This document shows, piece by piece, positions 1 to 9,578 of a stretch of 64,000 bases of DNA. This DNA comes from Adiantum capillus-veneris. Lineage: Eukaryota; Streptophyta; Polypodiopsida; Polypodiales; Pteridaceae. Numbering within the stretch: position 1 is the first letter of the stretch; the number at the start of each line of letters is the position of its first letter. The notes under the pieces were generated by a model. That model was not told where the DNA came from. It did no database searches and saw only the letters and a program-made list of their open reading frames with translations. A program made the position numbers and the translations under genes. The DNA lies in the NCBI GenBank assembly GCA_014529385.2, contig CM043946.1:34306558-34370557 (forward strand). The letters are read 5' to 3'.

Positions 1-3000
1 GACTTGGAGTTGAGGCCTCGCATGGGTGGCCATAGTCGGAAGGTGGTTTATAACCTAAAGAATGGGCGACAAGAGAACCTTGAACTAGAGACGTCAGCTG
101 ATGAGTGGAGCTCAAGTGGATGCTCCTCATCCATGGACGAGGAAGAGAGTTCAAGTGAAGAGAGTGATAGCACTCTCGAAGTCATGGGCGTCACCATAAA
201 GGAAACTACCTCATCAGAAGACAACCCAAGGATCCAAATGGAGAATGTGTGGGATGCCAGCCTAGAGGAGATGTTATCCAAGGATATAAAGGAAGAAGAA
301 AAGGAGGGTTATGTAAATGTTCTCAAGAAGCATGCATCATTGTTAATTTCTGATTACACTCACATTACAGGTGTCACTGCAGTGAAGCATCATATCCATC
401 TAAAAGAAGGGAGCAAGCCAGTAGTACAAAAACTAAGAAGATTAGGAGTTGTGCAACAAAATGCACTGTTGTCTGAGGTGAAGAAACTCTTAGAAGCAGG
501 ATTCATATACCCAGTAGAAGATTCAGAATGGGTCTCCCCAGTAGTGGTGAGGCCAAAGAAGAATGGTAAATGGCGAGTGTGCATGGATTACAAGCCACTA
601 AATGCTGCAACAAAGAGGGACCACTTCCCTCTCCCATTTCAAGATGAGATTCTAAATGAAGTAGCAGGCCATGAGAGATACACAGTGTGTGATGGCTACT
701 CTGGCTACTTTCAAATACGCATTGCAGAGGAGGACCAGAAAAAGACTACTTTCATCACACCATGGGGATGTTTTGCATTTCGAGTCATGCCTTTTGGTCT
801 CACCAACGCTCCAGCCACCTTTCAACGATTCATGAACATGGTCTTCCAACCTTACTTTGGTAAGTCCATAAGGGTTTTCATAGATGACTTTTGTATTTAC
901 AGATCCAAAAGTATGCATCTCGGCAAGATTGATGAAGGATTTACTCGTTTAGCTAAGTTGGGTGGACAACTAAACAAGGACAAATGTCACATTGGGGAAA
1001 GAAAGGTTACACTATTAGGGCATGTAATGTCCATTGATGGAATCAAGGTAGATCCTGAAAAGATAGAAACATTGCTAAATCTACCTTCCCCAACTTCCAT
1101 CAAACAATTAATCTCTTTCTTGCAAAAGCTAAGATATTTGAGTAGATTCATACACTTACTCTCCCAAGTGATATTTCCTCTACAACAGCTGACTCGTCAA
1201 GAGACGCTTGTTTGGAGTGAAGAAAGTGATGGGCATTTTAGAGAGATTAAGAAAATGCTAGGGTCACTCCCTGTAATCCTCCAACCTTGTTGGGAAGAAA
1301 CATTCTTTGTAAACCCTAGTGTGGGAGAAGAGGCCATTGGTGCTGCCCTCCTACAAAAAGATCCAAAAACATCCTTTATGAGGCCTGTGTATTTTGCTAG
1401 CCGCCTCATGGAAAACACAGAGAAGGCCTACACCCTGATGGAACAGCTAGTGTTAGCTCTCATGTTTGCGGTAACCAAATTTCGGCCATACTTGCTGCCG
1501 AAGAGGTTTGTAATTATCACTGTGGAGGATATGTTTCCCTATGCACTACAACATATGGAAATCTCTGACAAAATAGCAAAGTGGGAGGTGCGACTTCAAG
1601 AGTTTGATTATACAATACAGGTTGAAAGAACAACTCGAGCATGCTTAGCCGAAATTTTAACAAACAAGTGCTATGAAAAAGTTTTCCATTTGAAGAGAAA
1701 GGAACTTCCACCACCTCCAGCTCTAGAGGCTTTGGTCAATGCTTATAGCCTCTGCTTTGATGGAGCATACAAGAGAACCAAGGATAAGGCAGCTGCAGGC
1801 ATCGTGGTCTTATCTCCATTGGGAGAGAGGATCCATGGTGAAGGGATCACTCTAGAAGATGTCCACTCCAACAATGAAGCAGAATATCATGCTCTAATTC
1901 ATGGCCTTTGTTGGTGCCTCGATAATTCAATTAAGAGATTAAACGCTTTTGGTGACTCCATGCTTTTGGTAAGGCAAATGCAAGGTACATGGGCTTGCAA
2001 AAATGCCCGTCTCTCTACTAAAATGAGAGAAGGAAAAGCTCTTATGAGGAGATTTAGGGAGGCACAAGTACATCATGTGCCAAGAGACCAGAACAAGGAT
2101 GCAGACCACCTAGCATCATCAAAGTTAAATGAGTCAATAGTGGGAGCAGTGGCCATCAAACTTCCACTTCAGCAAGGCAAGGAGGACTTGGAAGATATTA
2201 TGCACATTCTGGAGCAAGGAGAGGCTCCTAAACACTTGAATGCAGGGGAAAGGCGATGGTTAGCTAGGAAGGCTACCAGGTATCGCATAGTAAATGATGA
2301 CTTGTATTGTCTTGGTAAGGATGGTGTTCTTAGGAGAGTGCCTTTGAAGAGTGAAATTGAAGAGATTTTAAAAGCTTGTCACGATGACATGTGCGGAGGA
2401 CACTTTGCACACGACGCCACTAGTAGAAAGGTTATACAAGCTGGGTTTACTTGGCCAAGTCTTCATCGTGATGTCAAATACTAGTGTCAAACATGTGATG
2501 AATGTCAGAAAGTAGGACCACGACGGCTCATAGCTGAACCTTAGAACCCAATAAAGGTATATGGGCCCTTTGAGAAGTGGGGAATTGATGCCATAGGGCC
2601 TCTACCACGCACTCAGTCAGGTAAAGAGTACATCATCATGGGAGTAGACTACATGACTAGATGGGATGAGGCTATGCCGACCAATAGAATTACTGCTAAG
2701 GATGTGAGTTAGTTCATCTTTGACCACATCTGTTGTCGGTTTGGCACCCCTCTTGAAATACTATCTGATAGAGGACCAGGGTTTAGAGCAGACTTGCTAG
2801 GAGAACTCATGAAGAAGCTAAATATTCAGTATCAACACTCTACTCCTTACTACCCTCAGTGCAATGGTTTGGTGGAAAAGGTAAATGGAATCATTTGCAA
2901 AATTCTCACCAAACAGGTACATGCCAGGCGCCAAGATTGGGACAAACACCTGAATGGAGCTCTATGGGCCTATAGAACCTCCTTCAAAACCACATTAGGG

Positions 3001-3459
3001 TACACACCCTTTCATTTGGTTTATGGAAAGGAGGCGCTTTTGCCCATTGAAGTGAAGTTAACAAGTCTTCGAATATTGGGTAGCCAGGTAGGCTCTCAAA
3101 AGGAGAAAGCACATCAAAGGATCATGGATCTAGAGAGGCTGCAATTGGATCGTGAAGAAGCCATCAACCACTATTCTCAAGAAGCAGAGAAGCGCAAAGA
3201 AAAGTTCAACAAAAAACTAGCATCCAATGAGATCAAAAAGGGATCTCTGGTGCTTCGATATGACAATCGCTTCGACACTCGTAAGGATGGAAAGTTTCTT
3301 TTCCGATGGGAAGGCCCGTTCTTGGTCACCAAAAAGTTCAAAAATGGCTCTTACAGACTTCAAGACATTGATGGTAAAGTGCACAAGACCAGGACAAATG
3401 GATGGCGTCTAAAGCCTTATCACATCAGGATAAGGTCAGCTCAAGATCAAAGAAAGTAG
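1..3459 (+). pseudogene. pol: Family A left pol copy (RT, two RNase H domains, integrase), broken by three TAG codons
   Basis: This is the 3' part of a Ty3/gypsy polyprotein whose gag and protease lie outside the window. In one frame it shows reverse transcriptase with the FIDD catalytic box at 877-888, a degenerate native RNase H, then an archaeal-type RNase H (FDGA at about 1756-1767, NNEAEY, and a late HVPRDQN motif). The integrase follows, with a zinc-binding region at about 2395-2515, catalytic Asp codons at 2587 and 2767 and Glu at 2875. Two RNase H domains place it in the Tat/Ogre-type lineage. The frame stays open to 3459 except for TAG codons at 2482, 2542 and 2710. The stop at 2542 is shared with the second A copy. 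Base 1 aligns with base 32392 of that copy. It is dead as written. Confidence 0.93.
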
Positions 3460-3483
3460 GCTAGAGGCATAAATACCCCTAGC

Positions 3484-3500
3484 CAGGTTTGGGGGGGCTA
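3484..3500 (+). promoter_or_regulatory. Polypurine tract of element A, left copy
   Basis: A G-rich run (GGTTTGGGGGGGC) lies directly before the LTR that begins TGATCC at 3501. This is the usual position of the plus-strand primer of an LTR retrotransposon. The same tract precedes the right LTR at 35835-35851. Confidence 0.75.
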
Positions 3501-4474
3501 TGATCCGAGCCTATCACAAATTTTTGTTTATCATATTTTGTTGGTTTTCCTTGCTTCTAGAGGTTTACAATAAAAGAAAGAGTGAGAACAACCTCTTGGA
3601 AGAATTTTTATAAAAAAATTGATTTGATAGGAATTTTTTCTTGACTAGTTCACCGGAGGTGAAAGGTAGAGGGAGAACATAGTGGTAAAGGGAAGGGAAA
3701 ATATGTAAATGTGAAAAGAAAAGATATGATGTGGTTGTGGATCCATGCACCCATGATTCAAGGCTCATGAGTGGCTCATATCATCATGGCTTTGGAGCCA
3801 TATGATGATTCAAACAAATGGGACCCAAGTGGAAGACTTGGTAAAGGAAGGAACCAGACACATGATTTTGCTGAATTTTTAAAACATACTTCCACTCCGA
3901 TCCAAGAAAAGTTGTCTTCATCAAAGTTGTACCTGATGAGCTGGAGATTCTGGCCATATTTTTTTTATAATTTTTGCATCTACGGTCTAGGAGATATGGC
4001 CAAAATGGAGGACGCCAGTTTTTTGAACTGTGGTGGAGACCACCCCCTCTACCTTTACACACACACACACCCTTCCTTTTCCACATTGAGACCTTCTCTA
4101 AAAATCAGCCATTAGTCTTCTCACCCTCCTCTCCTTCCTCCTCTCTCTCAAGCTCAAAAACCCATCAAAATTCCTCTTCTAATCACCTCTCAAGTCATGC
4201 TTAATTTTGTTGTAATTCATAAGTTCTCATTCAATCCCTTTCTATTATTACTAGATATATATTGATTTTATGTAGATTCTTTACATTTTAAAATAAGGAA
4301 GCTCTTGGACGCAAGCTATGGAGGAAGGAGTGAAGACAACACAACTGATGATGGAGCTAATTGGTCAACAAATCACTTGGAAGGAGCTTCTTCATTGGTT
4401 GAATGTCCCTAATCAAGCTTCATTTGTACAAATTACACTTGGATCTTACCTCACTCCTAATCACTCTCTTTCCT

Positions 4475-4482
4475 ATATAAAG
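4475..4482 (+). promoter_or_regulatory. TATA box of the family A LTR
   Basis: TATATAAA lies in the 3' third of the LTR and is followed by a C-rich stretch. The same box is at 36826-36833 in the right LTR. This is the likely core promoter of element A; transcription from it is inferred. Confidence 0.6.
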
Positions 4483-4608
4483 AGGCCTTCCCCTTTGTAA
4501 TTTCAAGCCTTCCTCAGCCCCATTGAGTCTTTGTATCACTCACCATGAGCCCATAAGCTCATTGATTCACTCTATTCTTGCACATTCTAGAGTGCAAATT
4601 GTTTCATG

Positions 4609-4612
4609 CTAG
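4609..4612. repeat. Target-site duplication of element B, left (CTAG)
   Basis: CTAG directly precedes the TG of the B LTR and recurs at 16950-16953 directly after the closing CA. The unoccupied site in the right A LTR has CTAG once, at 36961-36964, followed by TAATC as it is after element B. The duplication is 4 bp if the LTR begins TG and ends CA. Confidence 0.85.
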
Positions 4613-6326
4613 TGATAGCCGTTTTTCGGCTCTTTGTAATTGCCACAGTGAGTTACCTCACCCTACCAAAATCACCCAAACACTATGGCTATCCCTACCA
4701 TTTCACTGTACATAGGCGTGCGTGAGTCACGGGACTTTTCCCATATCTTCTTAAAAAACCCTCAATTAGCTAGTCATTGGGCTAGTTGAGCCAAAAAAAT
4801 AAAAAATAAAAATAAATAAAAAATATAAGTATATTATGGCCCATGCGTATGTAAATATTTCTTTGTATATAGGGCCTAAATAAACGATTTTTTTATAATT
4901 ATTTTGGTATTTATTTAAATATTTCTACCTAGGTGTGTGTTATTTATGCTCTGTACATTGCCTCACCATTACCACAATTTTTCTTACCATTTTTCATACT
5001 CTTTATTCCATATAGAAATATTTTCATGTAAGCTTCTCTTATATTTGGTGTAACTCCACCCCAACAAAAATCCAAAAAAACTAGTTTTATTTATGTGTAT
5101 ATTTTTTCACTATTTTGATTTTTCCCTTCCTACATCTATTTTGTTTTTTTCTAAAAAATTAGAACACCAAAAATATTTATCTTTTTATGGTAGCCTCATA
5201 ATGAGAGAGATTTCTTTTGACCCCTTTATATTTTTTCCACTTATATTATTTATATTTGACATGTACATATTTTTTAGACCCCTCAATATTTGATTTTCTT
5301 AGTTGTACTATTCACTTATATCCTAATCTCAACAATATCTTCAATTATAGACCTACCAAATAAGGTCAAGGGTAGGTGGCATGCATACATGCACTATGGA
5401 GGGCTCACTCTTGGAGGTATTCAAAAGAATCATCCAAAGAACGACCCCACAAGGACCTTTGCAGTGGAAACAAACGGTCGGTTTTGCTAAATTTTTAAAG
5501 TTCACTTGCTCTCCGAATTTGAAAAGGTGATACAAACAAAAGTTGTAGCTCGTGGGCTGAACTTTTGCCTCAAATTTTTTCATATTTTTTTGAGCTACGA
5601 GCTGTGAGCTATGATTTTTTTAGTGGACCCCAGTTTTCCCATGCTATGCAGCCACACTCTCTCTTCCACTTTTATCTTTTCCTCTTCCACACACACTTCT
5701 CCACTCATCATCCCCATCTCTCTCACCATCCTCTCTGCACCACTACTCACTTCTCCCTTCAACCTTGAAGAATAAGAGAATCCATGGTGAACTCATACCT
5801 CCCACACACAATTCCATTCCAAAATGACCACCTAGTCTCATTTTTCCTCCTCCAAAATTACCCATATCTATAAAAAAACACAAAATTTCAGCCTTCTTTC
5901 TTAAAAGACATCATCATGGTGGTTGATTACTTAGCTTCAATTACCTTGTCTCTCAAGGAAGGTTAAGAGTGGAGAAAAAATGTACCGTCAAAGCTAGTGG
6001 ACCGTCAACAAGCATCAAAATGGCCCTACTCAAGACACTTGGTGCATCAACCTTGTAAGAAATCCACCTTTTCTTACCTCTTAAGAGTTTTTCTTCCTTA
6101 TTTGTATCCTACATGGATACTCCCATTGTAAATATCCAATTCCATTTGTAAATTAATACTAACTCTACTAAACACTAACCCACTATGAAAAGTCCTATCA
6201 CCTCCATTTCTCTCCTCTCTCTTTCCCACCAACTTCTTGATAATTCCAAGCAAAAGAAAATAGATAATATTGCTGAAAATCTAACCCAACCATGGTTAGA
6301 GGAGTAACCCTAGCCTTCAAAATTGC

Positions 6327-6334
6327 TATAAAAG
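6327..6334 (+). promoter_or_regulatory. TATA box of element B 5' LTR
   Basis: TATAAAAG in a promoter-like setting, repeated at 15990-15997 in the 3' LTR. It lies about 1 kb before the primer-binding site. The assignment rests on motif and position. Confidence 0.55.
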
Positions 6335-6989
6335 GAGGGTGTAGCTTAGCACAAAAGGGAGAGCCATAAGCAAGAGCACTATGCTATAGCTTGAGAAGCC
6401 AGCTCAACCTCTCTAGAAGGAGCTCTTGAGTGGAAGCTCAATTGTTTTATGCATGTGCATGTGTTGTAATAGGGGATTAGCAAGGGAACTCTATGCCATT
6501 GTAAGAGAGAGAGTGACATTCAATTGAGAGTAGGAAATCTATCATTTCTCCTACTAGTGTAAGCCCAACATTAGCTGAATCAAGGAGGGTGGATTTGGAC
6601 TAAGCTTGGATACCTTGTCTCCCTTCCAACGTGATGTAATGGACAATAATGATGCGTAAGTGTCTTGGTGTTTTTGTTAAGTTCTTGATAGCTTGTCTCT
6701 GGTGTTGTCATCAATCTAGCCATAAGTCCACATACTGTAAGAGGGCGACAGGGTGGAGAGGACTCCCTTGGCCTTAGACAGTGATTGGGGGGGCTTTTCT
6801 TGTGATGTGTTGTGGCGAAATTTACGCAAGCTATGTTGAACAAATACTAATCTCACTTTGATTTGTCATGACAGATTTGTAAGAAGGTATTGATGCAACC
6901 AAGCACCCCCTCCCCCTTTCTCTCTCTTTCTTAAATATATAGTTCTGTTTGCTTGATCATTGCCGATACGTTTCAAAGCAGCCCGAGCA

Positions 6990-6992
<3 letters not shown>

Positions 6993-7053
<61 letters not shown>
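6993..7053 (+). repeat. (CT)n microsatellite in element B 5' LTR
   Basis: About 60 bases of CT dinucleotides with one interruption. The 3' LTR of B has a much shorter tract (about 16658-16686), so the array changed length after insertion. Confidence 0.95.
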
Positions 7054-7316
7054 GTGTTTTAGGGTGTGAGAGTATTCCATTGGTGTTAGGGTAGTGTAAA
7101 TTCCTTGCTTGTTTGTGGGTTGCTCTAACGATTCTCCTCTTTTGCGTCCTAGTTCGCTCTTAACTAGGTGTGCCCCTTGTGTAGTTGGGATTTGGCTGTG
7201 GGTTTGTTGTTTTGGTTTGTGTTTGGTTGTGCCCCAGCCCCATTGAGCAGCACGGGAGCCTTGAAGGGTGTCTAGAGGCCACTCTTCTTGTTGCCCGCCC
7301 CGGACGCCTCTAAAAT

Positions 7317-7328
7317 TGGTGCCCCACT
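7317..7328 (+). promoter_or_regulatory. Primer-binding site of element B
   Basis: TGGTGCCCC lies a few bases after the LTR, complementary to a tRNA ending in CCA. The A and C elements have TGGTGCCCCCAC at the same position. B has lost one C, which would weaken priming. I do not assign the tRNA. Confidence 0.7.
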
Positions 7329-7386
7329 GAGGAACGCTTGTGTATTTTTGTGTGAATCAACCTTTAGCATAGTCAAGTAGTTTGGC

Positions 7387-7595
7387 ATGAATCAAGATGG
7401 TTGTATGATCCTTCATTCCCATTGCAAGGCAAAAGGTACACATATTTTTAGTACTAATTTGCAATTTCAACGTGTCATTCGTAGAATTTTAGGTCCTCTT
7501 AGTTGGCCGAGATAAATGCTTCAGTAAATCCTTTTATTTTGCCTCTCATTAGGTTCGACCTTAGTTTGGACGTCTATATTTTTGTTTTGTTTTAA
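7387..7595 (+). pseudogene. Element B remnant of the first 70-aa leader ORF
   Basis: This is the counterpart of the intact small ORF at 21092-21304 in element C. It starts ATG AAT CAA and ends at the same TAA. Small deletions near 7400 and a missing base near 7500 break the frame. The protein family is unidentified and conserved in elements A and C. Confidence 0.8.
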
Positions 7596-7616
7596 GCATT
7601 AGGACATGCATAGGCC

Positions 7617-7835
7617 ATGGATAATGGCCCAGGAATAGAGGTTTTCCCCTTTCATTTTTACTCCACACATTAGAATTGAGTTGCAATTAGTAGAAAGATC
7701 CATTTTCAACAACGAATGGTGTTCATGTTTGGTGCCCAAAGAGCAGGAGAAATTCTTGCATCACCAAACCCTGTCATTCTACTCTCATCAACTACACACA
7801 CTTTTTTGATGTACATGTGTTCATTTTTATTTTAA
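7617..7835 (+). pseudogene. Element B remnant of the second 70-aa leader ORF
   Basis: Counterpart of 21326-21544 in element C, with the same start (ATG GAT AAT GGC) and the same end. Extra or missing single bases near 7655, 7670 and 7780-7810 destroy the frame. Its family members in A and C share the FQQR core and a C-terminal DVHxFIL motif. Confidence 0.8.
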
Positions 7836-7940
7836 AATGAATTGCAGCCGGGCCAAAATAGTGTGTATGTTTGTTTTTTCTTTGTCTAGTTGTTACAGAC
7901 AAAAAAAAAACGATCATTTGTTCTAACTGGAATGGGTGTG

Positions 7941-8413
7941 CAGTGAAAGTTCAATCCTTAGAGATCTAGCTCTATTACCAATTGAGTTGCAGGGCAAGTA
8001 GTAAGGCGTCTCCCTCATAACAAGAGGGTGGTGAAGTTAAGACGGAAAGGTCCTACGCGTGATTCCATTTTCTTCTTGTTGTTGGGCACTAAGGAAGACC
8101 GCGAATTCATCCAACTAGTGTGTGCCCTAAGATTGGTAAATAGAGTGAAAGTTGGCGTTTGGCGAGTGCATTTCACCATTGAGGAAGACTCTTCAGGAAC
8201 CTGGCGACCAGAGTTCATGCTTCATAGACTCACATTTGGTGAATTTTTCCCCTCATTTGCGTCTTATTAATAGTCTTTCTTTCGCTTTCAACAAAGGAGA
8301 TAGGGAGCTATTCAGAGCTTGTCTTAATAAAGAGAGCATAGAGAAGATTGCAAATTTGTATAAATTCTCATCCTTCTCTACTTTCTATGACACTTTGTTC
8401 ATAGAGACATTGT
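7941..8413 (+). pseudogene. Element B remnant of the larger leader ORF, first domain
   Basis: Counterpart of the 184-aa ORF of element C (21571-22125). The reading frame is broken by a missing base near 7992, an extra A near 8047 and an extra C near 8248, so that only partial frames of 80-87 codons remain. The downstream TTG-TAA context that forms a candidate splice donor (8412) is unchanged. Function unknown. Confidence 0.8.
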
Positions 8414-8461
8414 AAATCTCTTTATGCTTTTGAATGATTTAACCATAATCCTAAGGAGTTT

Positions 8462-8920
8462 TTGTCCAGGAATTTTGTAGCACAAGTGGAGTCTTTAAAT
8501 CTTGCAAACTTGATTGGACTTGATGAGGATGTTCTTTATGAAATTGTGAGAAGGTTGCCTCACTCCGACTATGTGGAACTCGAAGGAAAGGAGCTCCGAG
8601 TCAATTGCTACTTTCTCACGGCCTTCGACAAGCATGAAGATCTAGTTTTTATACAAACCGCTTGTGCGTTGGGAATTGTAGAGCAAGTGCAATTTATCAC
8701 TTGGGACGTGGTTGCTCTTTTGGATCCAGAAAATGAAGTTCTAGAGATTTCTGTTTATCGCCTTAGCTTTGAAGAATTTCAACCCTTCTTAGAGCTCATC
8801 AATAGTCTACCTTTTTGTTTTGATCAAACAAATCGAGACCTTATTGAAGCTTGGATAGCTGAAAAAGAAAACCTAGAGTGGTATTTTCTTACTTCTTCAT
8901 TTGCAGGCGAGTGGTTCTAA
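8462..8920 (+). CDS. Element B larger leader ORF, second domain (about 150 aa, unidentified)
   Basis: The frame is intact and almost the same as the second-domain ORF of element C. It has no ATG near its beginning: the frame opens from an upstream stop, and TTG at 8462 is the only start-like codon. It contains the VRRLPH motif and a Leu-rich body that aligns with the preceding ORF, so the two are tandem paralogs. A candidate intron (8412-8469) would join them in frame. Compared with the C copy I count about seven amino-acid changes and about five silent ones, so strong purifying selection between these copies is not evident. Confidence 0.65.
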   Translation: MSRNFVAQVESLNLANLIGLDEDVLYEIVRRLPHSDYVELEGKELRVNCYFLTAFDKHEDLVFIQTACALGIVEQVQFITWDVVALLDPENEVLEISVYRLSFEEFQPFLELINSLPFCFDQTNRDLIEAWIAEKENLEWYFLTSSFAGEWF

Positions 8921-8969
8921 ATCTCTATTGTATCCCTTATTGTAACTCGTGTTGTAATCTTTCATAATA

Positions 8970-9578
8970 ATGGAGAGCCAACGCCAAATGTCTGGATATC
9001 CTCTTTTCTTTGGAGAGCCTGGAGAGGATGCAGAATTATTTTTAGCAAATTTCAAGATGTCTTGCCGTATCAAGAGGATAGTAACCGATCAGAACGTGTA
9101 GAAATGTTTGAGGTGGTCCTTAGGAAAGATGCTAGCACTTGGTTTGACTCTTTGCCTAAGGAAGTTAAGGGAAATTACACAGAAAGTTTTGAATCGTTTC
9201 AAGAAATACTTCTTTGATCCCCAAAACACTCAAAAATTATGGCAAGACATTGTTTCTCATAAGCAAAAAGACTTAGATGACTACTACTTGTACAAGCAAG
9301 AGTTTCTACGTCTTGGGCTCTATGGATACGAAATGTTGCTAACCCTGGTGATGGTGCAGAATTTTTAAAGAAGAGAGGTTCATAGCCGGACTCTTTCCTG
9401 ACCTTAAGGTAAAAGTTGAGGCGGGTGCACCTGCTACTTTTGATGCAGCAGAAACTAGGGCTGCTGAGAAGTATAGAAACTCAAGTGCTTAAGGGGAGAG
9501 GTTCCAATAGAAGTTCTTAGACCCAAAGGTAAGTCACAAGCATCAACATCTAGGGAGCTTCCTGAGGTAACGGCTGAA
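8970..9578 (+). pseudogene. gag: Element B gag, N-terminal half, frameshifted
   Basis: It starts at the same ATG as the intact gag of C (22680) and corresponds to the retrotransposon capsid domain. Against C there are at least five one-base indels within about 500 bases: near 9091, 9183, 9313, 9374 and 9476. No capsid protein can be made from it as written. Confidence 0.9.

Larger units (their letters stand above)
3501..4612 (+). repeat. Family A middle LTR, first part (interrupted by element B)
   Basis: The sequence from TGATCCGAG matches the right LTR (35852 onward) base for base over long stretches. It stops at CTAG (4609-4612), where element B begins, and resumes at 16954. It serves both as 3' LTR of the left pol copy and as 5' LTR of the element that continues to the right. 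It contains a TATA box at 4475. Open frames inside it recur only because the LTR recurs, and none looks like a protein. Confidence 0.93.
4613..7311 (+). repeat. Element B 5' LTR
   Basis: It starts TGATAGCC and matches 14277-16949 with scattered substitutions and many one-base indels. The expected terminal CA is mutated at 7311, where the 3' LTR has CA. It holds a TATA box at 6327, a (CT)n tract at 6993-7053, and the R/U5-like block ending in GCCCGCCCCGG that is shared with element C. Confidence 0.93.

Noticed and set aside
5093-5768. Open frames of about 66 aa repeated at 14757-15438
   Set aside because: They recur only because the two LTRs of element B recur. No codon-level conservation and no resemblance to proteins.
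6993-7053. CRISPR-like or spaced repeat array
   Set aside because: A plain CT microsatellite; no spaced repeats of CRISPR type were seen anywhere in the window.
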